From positions 258,767 to 322,766 of the forward strand of contig NZ_FOXI01000003.1 in assembly GCF_900115675.1 (NCBI RefSeq): a stretch of DNA of 64,000 nt. The letters run 5' to 3'. This DNA is from Halolamina pelagica (GTDB lineage: Archaea > Halobacteriota > Halobacteria > Halobacteriales > Haloferacaceae). Of the stretch, positions 51,911 through 60,454 are shown in pieces (position 1 is the stretch's first letter; every line of letters begins with the position of its first letter). Below the pieces are notes generated by a model. That model was not told the DNA's origin. It searched no databases and was given only the letters and a program-made list of their open reading frames with translations. A program made the translations under genes and the position numbers.

Positions 51911-53013
51911 CCGACAACCGCCCCCCAGGGGTCCCCACGCGCCGGCAGTTGCTCGCGGGACTGGGCACGCTCGGCGCCGCGAGCGCGTTCGGCGGCGGCG
52001 CCGGGGCGGCGTTGCTCTCGGATTCGGAGGCCATGGGCGGGACGATCACGGCGGGTGACGTGTCGCTGACCGTCGACTGCCCGGACTGTCTCGCCACCCC
52101 GGACGGCATCGCGTTCGACCTCGCAGTCGACCCCGGCGAGAGCGGCTCGACGACGCTCTCGGTCGCCCCCGACGGCAACCCCGTCAGGCTGTGGGTCCGG
52201 ACCACCTGTCCCCCCGTCGGCGACGCGTTCGCCCGGGCGCTCGAGGTGACGCTCGGGCTCGACGCTGACTGCGACGGCGAGGCCGAGTCCACGCTGTTCG
52301 AGGGTTCGCTCGCCGACCTCCGGCGTTCGCTCGTCGACGGCCGGCGGCTCGAGGGATCGTCCCCGTGTGTTCCCACCGGCCAGTCGCTCTGTCTCGACCT
52401 CGGGTGGGAGCTCCCCGCTGACGTGACGATCCCCGCGTCGTCGACGACGCTCGCCTTCGAGTTCTACGCCGAGCAGTGCCGCCACCAGCCGGAGTCAGCC
52501 GTGACCGACCCGTTCGCCGGGACCGAACCCTGCCCCGAGGAGCCGGACTGTCCCGCGTGTGTCGACCTCGGCAAGATCGACGTCCAGGGCGACCAGCTGA
52601 CCGTCGGCGAGTCGTACGCCTTCACGGACGCCCCGAACGAGCAGTACCGGGACGACGGTCACGAGTACGCGATCGAGGTCCTGTCGGTCACCGACGAGGG
52701 CCAGCCCCCGGAGACCGTCGGCGCCGGCTTCCGACTGCTCCGGGACGGTGACCCCGCCGACGACCTGCGGATCTGTGCGGTCGCGGTGGGCGGCGGGCGG
52801 CCGGACCCCGATCTCAAGCCGTCGGACCCCGACGCGCGGGTCGCCCGCTACACGTTCGACCCGCCGTCGTCGTCGACGCCCGGGCAGGTGTACGCCGCCC
52901 ACGGGGCGTACAAGGACGACCCGCTGAGCCAACCCGACGACGATCGCCCGGCGATCAGCAACATCACTGTCTCCGTCTGCGCCGACGGGACGGGGGAGGA
53001 GACCGATGACTGA
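51907..53013 (+). CDS. TasA-like secreted protein with C-terminal domain
   Basis: 368 aa. Leader PTRRQLLAGLGTLGAASAFG (Tat-like) ending ALLSDSEAMGGTITAGDVSL, the SipW-type signal pattern in degenerate form. Beta domain to ~200: FEGSLADLRRSLVDGRRLEG, SLCLDLGWELPADVTIPASS and FEFYAEQCRHQPE, matching the preceding paralogues. Residues ~205-365 form an added domain (CPACVDLGKIDVQGDQLTVG...) with a CxxC. Overlaps the signal peptidase gene by 8 bp. Confidence 0.78.
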   Translation: MTDNRPPGVPTRRQLLAGLGTLGAASAFGGGAGAALLSDSEAMGGTITAGDVSLTVDCPDCLATPDGIAFDLAVDPGESGSTTLSVAPDGNPVRLWVRTTCPPVGDAFARALEVTLGLDADCDGEAESTLFEGSLADLRRSLVDGRRLEGSSPCVPTGQSLCLDLGWELPADVTIPASSTTLAFEFYAEQCRHQPESAVTDPFAGTEPCPEEPDCPACVDLGKIDVQGDQLTVGESYAFTDAPNEQYRDDGHEYAIEVLSVTDEGQPPETVGAGFRLLRDGDPADDLRICAVAVGGGRPDPDLKPSDPDARVARYTFDPPSSSTPGQVYAAHGAYKDDPLSQPDDDRPAISNITVSVCADGTGEETDD

Positions 53014-53992
53014 GACAGACGACACCACCGACGAACGAACCGACACGACGGCCACCGCGGAGGGATCTGATCCCGCCGATGCCCCGCCCGACGACCAGGT
53101 GCCGTCCGAACCCCGGGACGCCGACGGGTCTGGGAGCGCCCAGCGCGTGACGCTCCGGCGGGTGCTGAACGTCCTCGGCGTCCTCCTGTTGCTCGCCGTG
53201 GTGGCACCGTTCGTGGTGTACGCGGTGCCCGGCGTCGTCGGCGCGGACGCGAGCTTCGTCGTCCTGAGCGGCAGCATGGAGCCGGCGATATCCGCGGGCG
53301 ACGTGGTGGTCGTCGAGTCGGTGCCGCCCGGGGCGATCGCCGTCGACGACGTGGTCACCTACTCCCGGAGCGACGAGGGCGCGACGGTGACCCACCGCGT
53401 CATCGAGGTGGACGACACCGGCGACGAGCGCGTGTTCTACACAAAGGGTGACGCCAACGAGGACGCCGACCAGCGGCCGGTGCCCGCGTCGGCGCTCGTC
53501 GGCTCGGTCGTACTCACCATCCCCTACATCGGCTACGTGATCCAGTTCGTCGGCACCAGAACGGGGTTCGCGCTGCTGGTCGTCCTCCCCTTCGGCGCGC
53601 TGCTGGTCACGGAAGTCGGGTCGTACCTGCGACGCAGGCGCCACGGGGACGGGCAGGCCACGGAGCGGGAATCGCCGGCGCCGGTTCGGACGACCGCAGA
53701 GCGGGACGCGTCGACCGAGGCCGTGGCGATATCCTCCACGGACATGCTGCTCACGCTGGGCGTGCTCGCGGCGGTCCTGCCCTACCTGGGCTTCGTCGCC
53801 CTCCAACGGGAGTCGGCGCTCTCGATCGGCATCGCCGTCGGGTTCGGCACGGCGTTCGCGCTGCTCGCCGGCGTGTTCATCTCCGCCCGGCTCCGCGAGC
53901 GGTCCCAAGCGTCGGGGACGCGAGACTCGGCCGTGCCCGACCGTCCGACCGCGGCAAGCGACGGCGGCACGACGCCGGAGGAGGAACGATGA
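53006..53992 (+). CDS. Signal peptidase I, archaeal/SipW type
   Basis: 328 aa. Acidic N-terminal tail (1-48), membrane helix ~52-78, catalytic Ser90 in VLSGSMEP, and the archaeal/ER-type catalytic His130 in VTHRVIEV (instead of bacterial Lys), then YTKGDANEDAD with the third conserved Asp. Further helices (~175-205, ~245-300). Embedded between TasA-like genes and the Thr/Pro-rich protein, it most likely processes these exported subunits, as SipW processes TasA in Bacillus. Stop overlaps next ATG. Confidence 0.88.
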   Translation: MTETDDTTDERTDTTATAEGSDPADAPPDDQVPSEPRDADGSGSAQRVTLRRVLNVLGVLLLLAVVAPFVVYAVPGVVGADASFVVLSGSMEPAISAGDVVVVESVPPGAIAVDDVVTYSRSDEGATVTHRVIEVDDTGDERVFYTKGDANEDADQRPVPASALVGSVVLTIPYIGYVIQFVGTRTGFALLVVLPFGALLVTEVGSYLRRRRHGDGQATERESPAPVRTTAERDASTEAVAISSTDMLLTLGVLAAVLPYLGFVALQRESALSIGIAVGFGTAFALLAGVFISARLRERSQASGTRDSAVPDRPTAASDGGTTPEEER

Positions 53993-54525
53993 CCCGGACC
54001 CACCGTGCCGGGGTGCTCGTGGTGGTCTGCCTGCTGATCGTCGTCCTGGGCAGCGGGATCGGCGCCGAGACGGTCGCGCTCCTGACCGCCAGCGAGACCG
54101 TGACGGGGACGTTCTACACCAACGGCTCAGCCGGCAATCAGCCCCTCGCCACCGAGAGCCTCGGCGGAACCGAGCCGGCGTCGGCGAACGGGACTGCGGT
54201 ACCGAACGGAACGCCGACGCCGACGGCGGCACCGACTCCGACGCCGGACGGAACGGACACTTCGACCCCCGCGTCCACGCCGAACGGGACCGACACGCCA
54301 ACCCCGACGGCGACGCCCGCGCCCACCCGGACCGCGACACCGACCGAAACAGCGACGCCGACGCCCACCGAGACTGCAACACCGGCGCCGACGCCGACCG
54401 AAACAGCGACGCCGACCGAAACCGCGACGCCGACGTCGAACGGGACGGCGACGGCCACGCCGAACGGGACAGCCACCGCCAGCGTCGGCGTTTCGCTGGA
54501 CGGGCTGGCCGGGGGTGACAGCTGA
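53989..54525 (+). CDS. Thr/Pro-rich surface protein with N-glycosylation sequons
   Basis: 178 aa. N-terminal hydrophobic helix GVLVVVCLLIVVLGSGIGAE works as signal or anchor, followed by a short TVTGTFYTNGSAG segment with the SipW-type feel. About 110 residues are a low-complexity TPTPTATP region with several NGT sequons. No C-terminal membrane anchor. Probably a glycosylated stalk or wall-spanning linker of the system. ATGA overlap with the peptidase gene; TGATG overlap with the next small gene. Confidence 0.75.
   Translation: MTRTHRAGVLVVVCLLIVVLGSGIGAETVALLTASETVTGTFYTNGSAGNQPLATESLGGTEPASANGTAVPNGTPTPTAAPTPTPDGTDTSTPASTPNGTDTPTPTATPAPTRTATPTETATPTPTETATPAPTPTETATPTETATPTSNGTATATPNGTATASVGVSLDGLAGGDS
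54195..54475 (+). repeat. Thr/Pro-coding low-complexity repeats
   Basis: Imperfect runs of ACGCCGAC/ACCGAAAC-type units encode TxTP/TETATP repeats in the surface protein. Prone to length variation. Confidence 0.8.
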
Positions 54526-54695
54526 TGATCGGCCCCTTCGACGGATGGTTCCGATCGTTGCTGCTCGGGCGCGTGCCCTCCCCCGTCGTGTTCGTCGACG
54601 GGGGGAGCCCACCGATCTCGAAGCGCATGGTGCTGTACCTGCTCTCCCTGCTCCTGCTCGCCGCGGTGGCCCTGGGCTGGGTCTTCCACCCGTAG
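54525..54695 (+). CDS. 56-aa membrane protein ending the TasA-like operon
   Basis: Reads MIGPFDGWFRSLLLGRVPSP, VVFVDGGSPPISK, then one membrane helix (MVLYLLSLLLLAAVALGWVF) and HP at the end. Start ATG overlaps the preceding stop (TGATG), so it is almost surely translated with it. Too short for many gene callers. It could be a membrane anchor or assembly factor for the fibre system. Family not recognised. Confidence 0.65.
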   Translation: MIGPFDGWFRSLLLGRVPSPVVFVDGGSPPISKRMVLYLLSLLLLAAVALGWVFHP

Positions 54696-54730
54696 GGCCG
54701 CCGTCGCCGCCGTCGTGGGGCTACCGCGGA

Positions 54731-54740
54731 AGCTTTACCC
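54731..54740 (+). promoter_or_regulatory. TATA box of the peptide ABC transporter
   Basis: AGCTTTACCC lies 25-34 bp before ATG 54765, suggesting a leaderless transcript for the five-gene ABC operon. Confidence 0.5.
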
Positions 54741-54764
54741 TCCGCGGTGTTGCCTCCGGTAACG

Positions 54765-56393
54765 ATGGCTGAGGACTCCGCGACCGATCGGCGCACCTTC
54801 CTCTCGGCGGTCGGCGGCGCGGCCGCGGCGGCGATGGCCGGCTGTACTGGCGACGGGACGCCGACTGACCCCACATCGACGACGGCGCCGCCGAGCAGTT
54901 CGACCGACGTATCGACGCCGGAGGGTGGCCCACAGCCGGGGGGCACCCTCCGTGTCGGCTTCGAGTCCGAACTCACGGGGCTGGACCCCCACCGTACCGA
55001 GAGCGTGGTCTCGTGGGTGGTCGTGTTCAACGTCTGCGAGACGCTGATCACTTTCGAGGACGGCGCGCCGGCCGGCCGGCTGGCGACCGACTGGGAGATC
55101 GGCGAGGACGGCCGCACCTACACGTTCACGCTGACGGAGGACGCGCGCTTCCACCCGCCGGTCGACCGCGGGATGACCGCCGAAGACGTGGTCTACTCCT
55201 TCGAGCGCATGAACCAGGACGGCGCGATGGGCTCGGACCTCGCCGCCGTCGAGGCCGTCGAGGCCACCGGCGAGTACGAGGTGACGTTCACGCTCGCGGA
55301 GACGTTCGCACCCTTCTTCAACTTCCTCGGTCGCGTCCCGTGGGTGATCGTCCCCGAGGAGGCCGTCGAGGAGCAGGGCGGCGACCTCGGCGAGTTCCAG
55401 GAACCCGTGGGAACCGGCCCGTTCCAGTTCGACGAGCACGAACCCGGCGACCACCTCACGCTGACGGCGTTCGACGACTACCGCGCGGACGACGTGCCGC
55501 TGCTCGACGCCGTCGAGATCACGCCGATCCCCGACGCGGACTCCCGGGTCTCGGCGCTGCGCGGCGGCGACGTCGACATGGTCCGGGGGGTCGGCGGCAG
55601 CGACGCCGACGTGGTGCGGAACGACGCGGAGACTAAACTCTCCCGCCAGCGCGGCACGGAGTGGGGCCAGCTCCACATCAACTGTAGCGAGCCACCGTGG
55701 GACGACCCGGCGGTCCGGCGCGCCGTCGCCCACGCGATGGACCGCGGCGCGATCGTCGACGCAGCCGTCTCGGGCTACGGCCAGCCGGCGTGGCAGCCCT
55801 ACGCCGAGGAGAGCGTCTGGCACTACGACCTCGGCGACAGCCGGCGCACCCACGACCCCGAGCGCGCCCGCCAGATCCTCGACGACGCCGGCAACCCCCT
55901 CGAGAGCGAGACGCTGACGATCAAGACCAACACGCGCTACGGGCTGATGGAGACCACCGCGGAGCTACTGGTCGCCCAGCTCGCCCAGGCGGGCATCGAC
56001 GCCGAGACCGAGGTGCTGGAGTGGGGGACCCAGCTCTCGGACTTCGTCGGCGGCAACTTCGGCGCGATGGCCTTCTCGGTCCCGTTCAAGATCGACCCGG
56101 ACCGGCACTACTACGGCTTCATCCACCCGGAGGGCACGCAGTTCAACCACTACGGGGAGGACCAGCCCGACGCCCAGCGCATGTACGAACTCCTCGAACA
56201 GGGCCGCAGCGAGACCGACCGGGACGAACGCGTCGAGATCTACAGCGAGTTCGAGAAACTGGTCAACGAGCACTGTCCGTGGATCTCGGTCGCGCGCGCC
56301 GACGGGCTCGCGGGGCTGCGCGCGGACGTGTACGGCGTGCAGCCGTGGCTGCTACCCTACACGCGGTTCTGGACGATGTGGACGGAGGACTGA
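54765..56393 (+). CDS. Oligopeptide/dipeptide-type ABC solute-binding lipoprotein
   Basis: 542 aa. Tat lipoprotein leader DRRTFLSAVGGAAAAAMAGC, Thr/Ser/Pro linker, then the SBP_bac_5 fold: GTLRVGFESELTGLDPHRTE, ADGRT-type WEIGEDGRTYTFTLTEDARF, TAEDVVYSFERM, AVRRAVAHAMDR and ERVEIYSEFEKLV. It captures peptides, nickel or similar ligands outside the membrane. First gene of an SBP-permease-permease-ATPase-ATPase operon; ligand not predictable from sequence. Confidence 0.93.
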   Translation: MAEDSATDRRTFLSAVGGAAAAAMAGCTGDGTPTDPTSTTAPPSSSTDVSTPEGGPQPGGTLRVGFESELTGLDPHRTESVVSWVVVFNVCETLITFEDGAPAGRLATDWEIGEDGRTYTFTLTEDARFHPPVDRGMTAEDVVYSFERMNQDGAMGSDLAAVEAVEATGEYEVTFTLAETFAPFFNFLGRVPWVIVPEEAVEEQGGDLGEFQEPVGTGPFQFDEHEPGDHLTLTAFDDYRADDVPLLDAVEITPIPDADSRVSALRGGDVDMVRGVGGSDADVVRNDAETKLSRQRGTEWGQLHINCSEPPWDDPAVRRAVAHAMDRGAIVDAAVSGYGQPAWQPYAEESVWHYDLGDSRRTHDPERARQILDDAGNPLESETLTIKTNTRYGLMETTAELLVAQLAQAGIDAETEVLEWGTQLSDFVGGNFGAMAFSVPFKIDPDRHYYGFIHPEGTQFNHYGEDQPDAQRMYELLEQGRSETDRDERVEIYSEFEKLVNEHCPWISVARADGLAGLRADVYGVQPWLLPYTRFWTMWTED

Positions 56394-56405
56394 GAACGCA
56401 CGGCA

Positions 56406-57362
56406 ATGGTGTCACGGCTCCAGGCGTTCCTGATCCGGCGGCTGCTCTGGGCGCTGCCGGTGCTGGCGCTGGTCTCGGTCGCGATCTTCGGGCTGATCAG
56501 GCTCGTCCCCGGCGATCCCGCGATCGTGATGCTCGGCGCCGACGCCCCGCCGGCCCAGCTGGCCGCGGTCCGCGCGGAACTCGGCCTGGACGAGCCCCTA
56601 CCCGTGCAGTACGTCGACTACGTCGCCGACGCCGTCCGGGGCGACCTCGGCCGCTCCTACGTCGACGACCGCGAAGTGAGCGCGGCGATCGCCTCGCGGC
56701 TCCCGACGACGCTGTTTCTCACGGCCGCGGGCTTTCTGGTCTCGCTCACGATCGCGATCCCCGCGGGCCTGCTGAGCGCGACCAACCGGGGGGAGTGGCT
56801 CGACGGCGTCGGCCTCGGCTTCGGTCTGCTGGGCGTCTCAGTCCCGAACTTCTGGCTGGGCGTCGTGCTCCTGTTGCTGTTCGGGGTCACCCTCGACTGG
56901 CTCCCCGTCGCGGGCTACGTCTCGCCGCTCGAGGACCCCGTCGCGGGGATCCGGTACCTGCTCCTCCCGGGGATCACCTTGGGGACCGCGATGGCCGCCG
57001 TCGTGACCCGGATGCTGCGCTCGGAACTGCTGGAGGAACTGCGCCGTGAGTACCTGAACGCCGTCCGGATGAAGGGCGTCGGCGAGCTACGGGTGCTGAC
57101 TCACGCGACCAAGAACGCGTTCATCCCGGTCGTCACCGTGATCGGGATGCAGTTCGGCTACCTGCTCGGGGGGTCGATCGTCGTCGAGACGGTGTTCTCG
57201 ATCCCCGGGATGGGGCGGCTCCTGATCGACGCGATCCAGAGCCGCGACTACATCATGCTCCAGGGCGTGGTGCTCGTCTACACCACGTTCTTCGTCGCGG
57301 TGAACATCGTCGTCGACGGCGCGTACTTCTACCTGAACCCGAAACTGGGGGGTGAGCGATGA
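56406..57362 (+). CDS. ABC transporter permease, DppB type
   Basis: 318 aa with six membrane helices. Starts LIRRLLWALPVLALVSVAIF; contains FGLIRLVPGDPAIVMLG typical of DppB/OppB and the ATPase-contact EAA loop EYLNAVRMKGVGELRVLTHA. First inner-membrane subunit of the peptide-type ABC system. Four-base overlap (ATGA) with the next permease. Confidence 0.94.
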   Translation: MVSRLQAFLIRRLLWALPVLALVSVAIFGLIRLVPGDPAIVMLGADAPPAQLAAVRAELGLDEPLPVQYVDYVADAVRGDLGRSYVDDREVSAAIASRLPTTLFLTAAGFLVSLTIAIPAGLLSATNRGEWLDGVGLGFGLLGVSVPNFWLGVVLLLLFGVTLDWLPVAGYVSPLEDPVAGIRYLLLPGITLGTAMAAVVTRMLRSELLEELRREYLNAVRMKGVGELRVLTHATKNAFIPVVTVIGMQFGYLLGGSIVVETVFSIPGMGRLLIDAIQSRDYIMLQGVVLVYTTFFVAVNIVVDGAYFYLNPKLGGER

Positions 57363-58276
57363 GCGACGCGACCGAGTCCGACGCCGACGGGACGACCGCG
57401 GCGCCGGAGCGGCCGCAGTCCCCGCTGGCCCGCCGCACCCGGACGTTCGTGCGACGGTTCCGCCGGAACCGGCTCGCGATGGGCGGCCTCGTCGTGACCG
57501 CCGGGTTCGTGCTGCTCGCGTTGCTGGCGCCGGTGCTGGCGCCGTACGACCCCGCGGCCGTCGACGTGCCCGCGCGGCTGCAGGGCCCGAGTCCCGCCCA
57601 CCCGTTCGGCACCGACCGCTACGGCCGGGACCTGTTCTCGCGAGTGCTCTTCGGCGCCCGGATCGCGCTGCAGGTCGCCGTGGCGACGCCGCTGGTGGCC
57701 GGCGCCGTCGGCGTCCCGATCGGGCTGGTCGCGGGGTACGTCGGCGGCCGCGTCGACGACGTGCTGATGCGCCTGATGGACAGCGTCTTCGCGTTCCCCG
57801 CGATCCTGCTCGGCCTGACCCTCGTCGCGGTGTTCGGCCAGTCGCTGACCAACATCGTCGTCGCCCTCGGGATCGTCTACGTCCCACAGTTCGCCCGCGT
57901 CACCCGCGGCAGCGCGGTCTCGGTCGTCGAGGAGGAACACGTCCGTGTCGCGCGCTCGCTCGGCGCCTCCCACGCCCGGATCGTCCTCGTCCACGTGCTG
58001 CCGTTCTGCCTCTCGGCGATCCTCGTGCAGGCGACGGTGACGGCCGCGCTGGCGATCGTGCTCGAGTCCTCGCTCTCCTTCCTCGGCGTCGGCGTCCCCT
58101 CGCCGACGCCCTCCTGGGGGTCGATCCTCCGGGTCGGCAAGGGGTACGTCGACAGCGGCGAGTGGTGGTACAGCGTCTTCCCGGGGGTGGCGATCGTGAT
58201 CGCCGTCCTCGGGTTCAACCTCCTCGGGGACGGCCTGCGCGACGTGCTGGACCCCCGAACCGACCCCAACAGGTGA
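57359..58276 (+). CDS. ABC transporter permease, DppC type
   Basis: 305 aa, six membrane helices after a ~35-residue acidic/basic leader. FRRNRLAMGGLVVTAGFVLL, then HPFGTDRYGRDLFSRVLFGA is the diagnostic DppC/OppC block, with EAA loop EEHVRVARSLGASHARIVLV. Second permease subunit; pairs with the preceding gene. Confidence 0.94.
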   Translation: MSDATESDADGTTAAPERPQSPLARRTRTFVRRFRRNRLAMGGLVVTAGFVLLALLAPVLAPYDPAAVDVPARLQGPSPAHPFGTDRYGRDLFSRVLFGARIALQVAVATPLVAGAVGVPIGLVAGYVGGRVDDVLMRLMDSVFAFPAILLGLTLVAVFGQSLTNIVVALGIVYVPQFARVTRGSAVSVVEEEHVRVARSLGASHARIVLVHVLPFCLSAILVQATVTAALAIVLESSLSFLGVGVPSPTPSWGSILRVGKGYVDSGEWWYSVFPGVAIVIAVLGFNLLGDGLRDVLDPRTDPNR

Positions 58277-58282
58277 TCCAGC

Positions 58283-59341
58283 ATGAGTGAACCCCTCCTC
58301 CGAGTCGAGAACCTCCGCACCCAGTTCGGTCGCCGTGACCCACTCGTCGCCGTCGACGGCATCAGCTACGACCTCCGGGCGGGCGAGACGCTGGGCATCG
58401 TCGGCGAGTCGGGCGCCGGCAAGTCCGTCTCCGTGCGCTCGCTCGTCGGCCTGATCGACGACGGCGAGGTCGCGGGCTCCGTGGAGTGGCGCGGCGAGGA
58501 ACTGGTCGGCGCCAAGCCGCGCGAACTCCGCGCGGTCCGGGGCTCGGGGATCGGGATGGTGTTCCAGAACGCCGAGGCGGCGTTCGACCCGATCGAGACG
58601 GTCGGGAGACAGATCGTCGAGGCGGTCCGGGCGAACCGCGACCTCTCGAAGCGGGACGCCCGCACCGAGGCGATCGACCTGCTCGAGGAGGTCGGCATCG
58701 GCGACCCCGCGGGCCGGTTCGACGACTACCCCCACGAGTACTCCGGCGGGATGGCCCAACGGGCGGGTATCGCGATGGCGTTGGCGGGCGAGCCGGACCT
58801 GCTGATCGCCGACGAGCCGACGACGGGGCTGGACGTGAGCGTCCAGGCCGGCATCGTCGACCTGTTCCGCGACCTCGTCGCCGAGCGAGACATGTCGCTG
58901 CTGCTGATCAGCCACGACCTCGGCGTGGTCTCCCAGCTCTGTGAACGGATCATGGTGATGTACGCCGGCCGGATCGTCGAGCGCGGCAGCCGGAAGCAAC
59001 TGCTCGACTCGCCGCGGCACCCCTACACGGGGGCGTTCCTCCGGAGCGTCCCCGACGTGGACGTGCGAAAGGATCTCGAACCCATCGGCGGCTCGCCGCC
59101 GAGCCTCGACGATCCGCCCGCCGGCTGTCGGTTCCACCCGCGCTGTCCCGCCGCGGAGGCGGGAGTCTGTGACGGCGCGGCGCCGCCGACGGTCAGCTTC
59201 GAGGACGGCGGTGAGGACGCCGAGCGCCACGAGGCGACCTGCCACGGTTACACCGACGCCCACCCCGGCGGCGACGCGTTCGACCGCGAAGCCGTCGAGT
59301 GGATCGAGCCGGCCGACGGGGCGGAGCGGGGTGAACGATGA
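58283..59341 (+). CDS. ABC transporter ATPase, DppD type
   Basis: 352 aa. Walker A GESGAGKS (~42-49), Q loop GMVFQNAEAAFDPI, signature YSGGMAQRAGIAMALAG and Walker B LLIADEPTTGLD. The C-terminal oligopeptide-transporter domain has CRFHPRCPAAEAGVC and a later Cys, the pattern that in DppD relatives can bind an iron-sulfur cluster. Overlaps the following ATPase (ATGA). Confidence 0.93.
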   Translation: MSEPLLRVENLRTQFGRRDPLVAVDGISYDLRAGETLGIVGESGAGKSVSVRSLVGLIDDGEVAGSVEWRGEELVGAKPRELRAVRGSGIGMVFQNAEAAFDPIETVGRQIVEAVRANRDLSKRDARTEAIDLLEEVGIGDPAGRFDDYPHEYSGGMAQRAGIAMALAGEPDLLIADEPTTGLDVSVQAGIVDLFRDLVAERDMSLLLISHDLGVVSQLCERIMVMYAGRIVERGSRKQLLDSPRHPYTGAFLRSVPDVDVRKDLEPIGGSPPSLDDPPAGCRFHPRCPAAEAGVCDGAAPPTVSFEDGGEDAERHEATCHGYTDAHPGGDAFDREAVEWIEPADGAERGER

Positions 59342-60420
59342 GCGACCCCCTGCTCTCGGTCCGGGACCTGAAACGCCACTATCCGGTCCGCTCGGGGATC
59401 CTCAAGCGGAAGAGGGGGGCGGTTCGGGCCGTCGACGGCGTGAGCTTCGACCTCCAGGCCGGCGAGACCCTCGCCGTCGTCGGCGAATCGGGCTGCGGGA
59501 AGTCGACGCTCGCGGAGACGGTGATCGGGCTGGACGAACCCACCGCGGGCGAGGTGCTGTTCGAGGGGGAACCGCTCGCCGGCACGCAGTCGGGCGGCGT
59601 GTTGGGGTCGCTCGCCGGCGGCGTCGACAAGGCGTTCCGCCGCCGGGTCCAGATGGTGTTCCAGGACCCGTTCTCGACGCTGAACGAGCGCATGAGCGTC
59701 GGTCGGATCGTCGCCGAACCGCTGGTGATCCACGGGGAGCGCGAGGACGACCGCGCGGGATACGTGCGGGAGTTGCTCGAAACGGTCGGGCTCGATCCCG
59801 ACCGCCACTACGACGCGTTCCCGCACGAACTCTCCGGCGGCCAGCGCCAGCGCGTGGGCATCGCGCGGGCGCTCGCGCTCGAACCCGACCTCCTCGTCCT
59901 CGACGAACCCGTCTCGGCGCTGGACGTGAGCGTCCGCGCGGGGATTCTGGAACTGCTCCGGGACCTGCAGGCCGAGCGCGGCCTGACCTACCTCCTGATC
60001 TCCCACGACGTGAGCGTCGTCCGGCAGGTCGCCGACCGCGTGGCGGTGATGTACCTCGGCGAGTTCGTGGAGCTCGGCGACCTCGGCGACGTGCTCGACG
60101 ACCCGGCCCACCCCTACACGGAGGCGCTGCTGTCGAGCGTGCCGCGAGTGTGCGCGGCGCCGGACCCGGACGACCGGATCCGCCTGCCGGGCTCCCCACC
60201 TGACCCCTCGGAGCCGCCGGCCGGCTGTCGGTTCCACCCCCGGTGTCACCTCAGGGAGCGCCTCGACGACGAGGACGCCGCGCGCTGTGTCGCCGAGGAC
60301 CCGGCACTCACCGAGCGCGATGCCGGCGGCGAGCCCCGACCCGGCGGCGACGGCCGGACCGTCGCCTGTCACTTCCGGCCGGCCGCGGTGGGGATTACTG
60401 ATAGGAATCCACGAGAGTAG
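59338..60420 (+). CDS. ABC transporter ATPase, DppF type
   Basis: 360 aa. Walker A GESGCGKST, Q loop QMVFQDPFSTLNERMSVGRI, signature LSGGQRQRVGIARALALEPD, Walker B LLVLDEPVSALD. C-terminal CRFHPRCHLRERLD plus RCVAEDP and VACHF Cys cluster. Last gene of the transporter operon; AT-rich TATA for metE follows right after its stop. Confidence 0.93.
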   Translation: MSDPLLSVRDLKRHYPVRSGILKRKRGAVRAVDGVSFDLQAGETLAVVGESGCGKSTLAETVIGLDEPTAGEVLFEGEPLAGTQSGGVLGSLAGGVDKAFRRRVQMVFQDPFSTLNERMSVGRIVAEPLVIHGEREDDRAGYVRELLETVGLDPDRHYDAFPHELSGGQRQRVGIARALALEPDLLVLDEPVSALDVSVRAGILELLRDLQAERGLTYLLISHDVSVVRQVADRVAVMYLGEFVELGDLGDVLDDPAHPYTEALLSSVPRVCAAPDPDDRIRLPGSPPDPSEPPAGCRFHPRCHLRERLDDEDAARCVAEDPALTERDAGGEPRPGGDGRTVACHFRPAAVGITDRNPRE

Positions 60421-60430
60421 TAATTATTAA
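60421..60430 (+). promoter_or_regulatory. TATA box of the methionine synthase pair
   Basis: TAATTATTAA lies 25-34 bp before ATG 60455, directly following the DppF stop codon; a strong AT island in GC-rich DNA. Confidence 0.6.
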
Positions 60431-60454
60431 GCTCCTGCATCCGCTACGACGCCC

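Noticed and set aside
54195-54475. Possible CRISPR-like repeat array
   Set aside because: The repeats are in-frame Thr/Pro codons without spacers; no CRISPR array or cas gene is seen anywhere in the window.
52964-55117. 717-codon minus-strand frame across the signal peptidase and Thr/Pro gene
   Set aside because: Low-complexity antisense of ACG/CCG-rich repeats; no domain.
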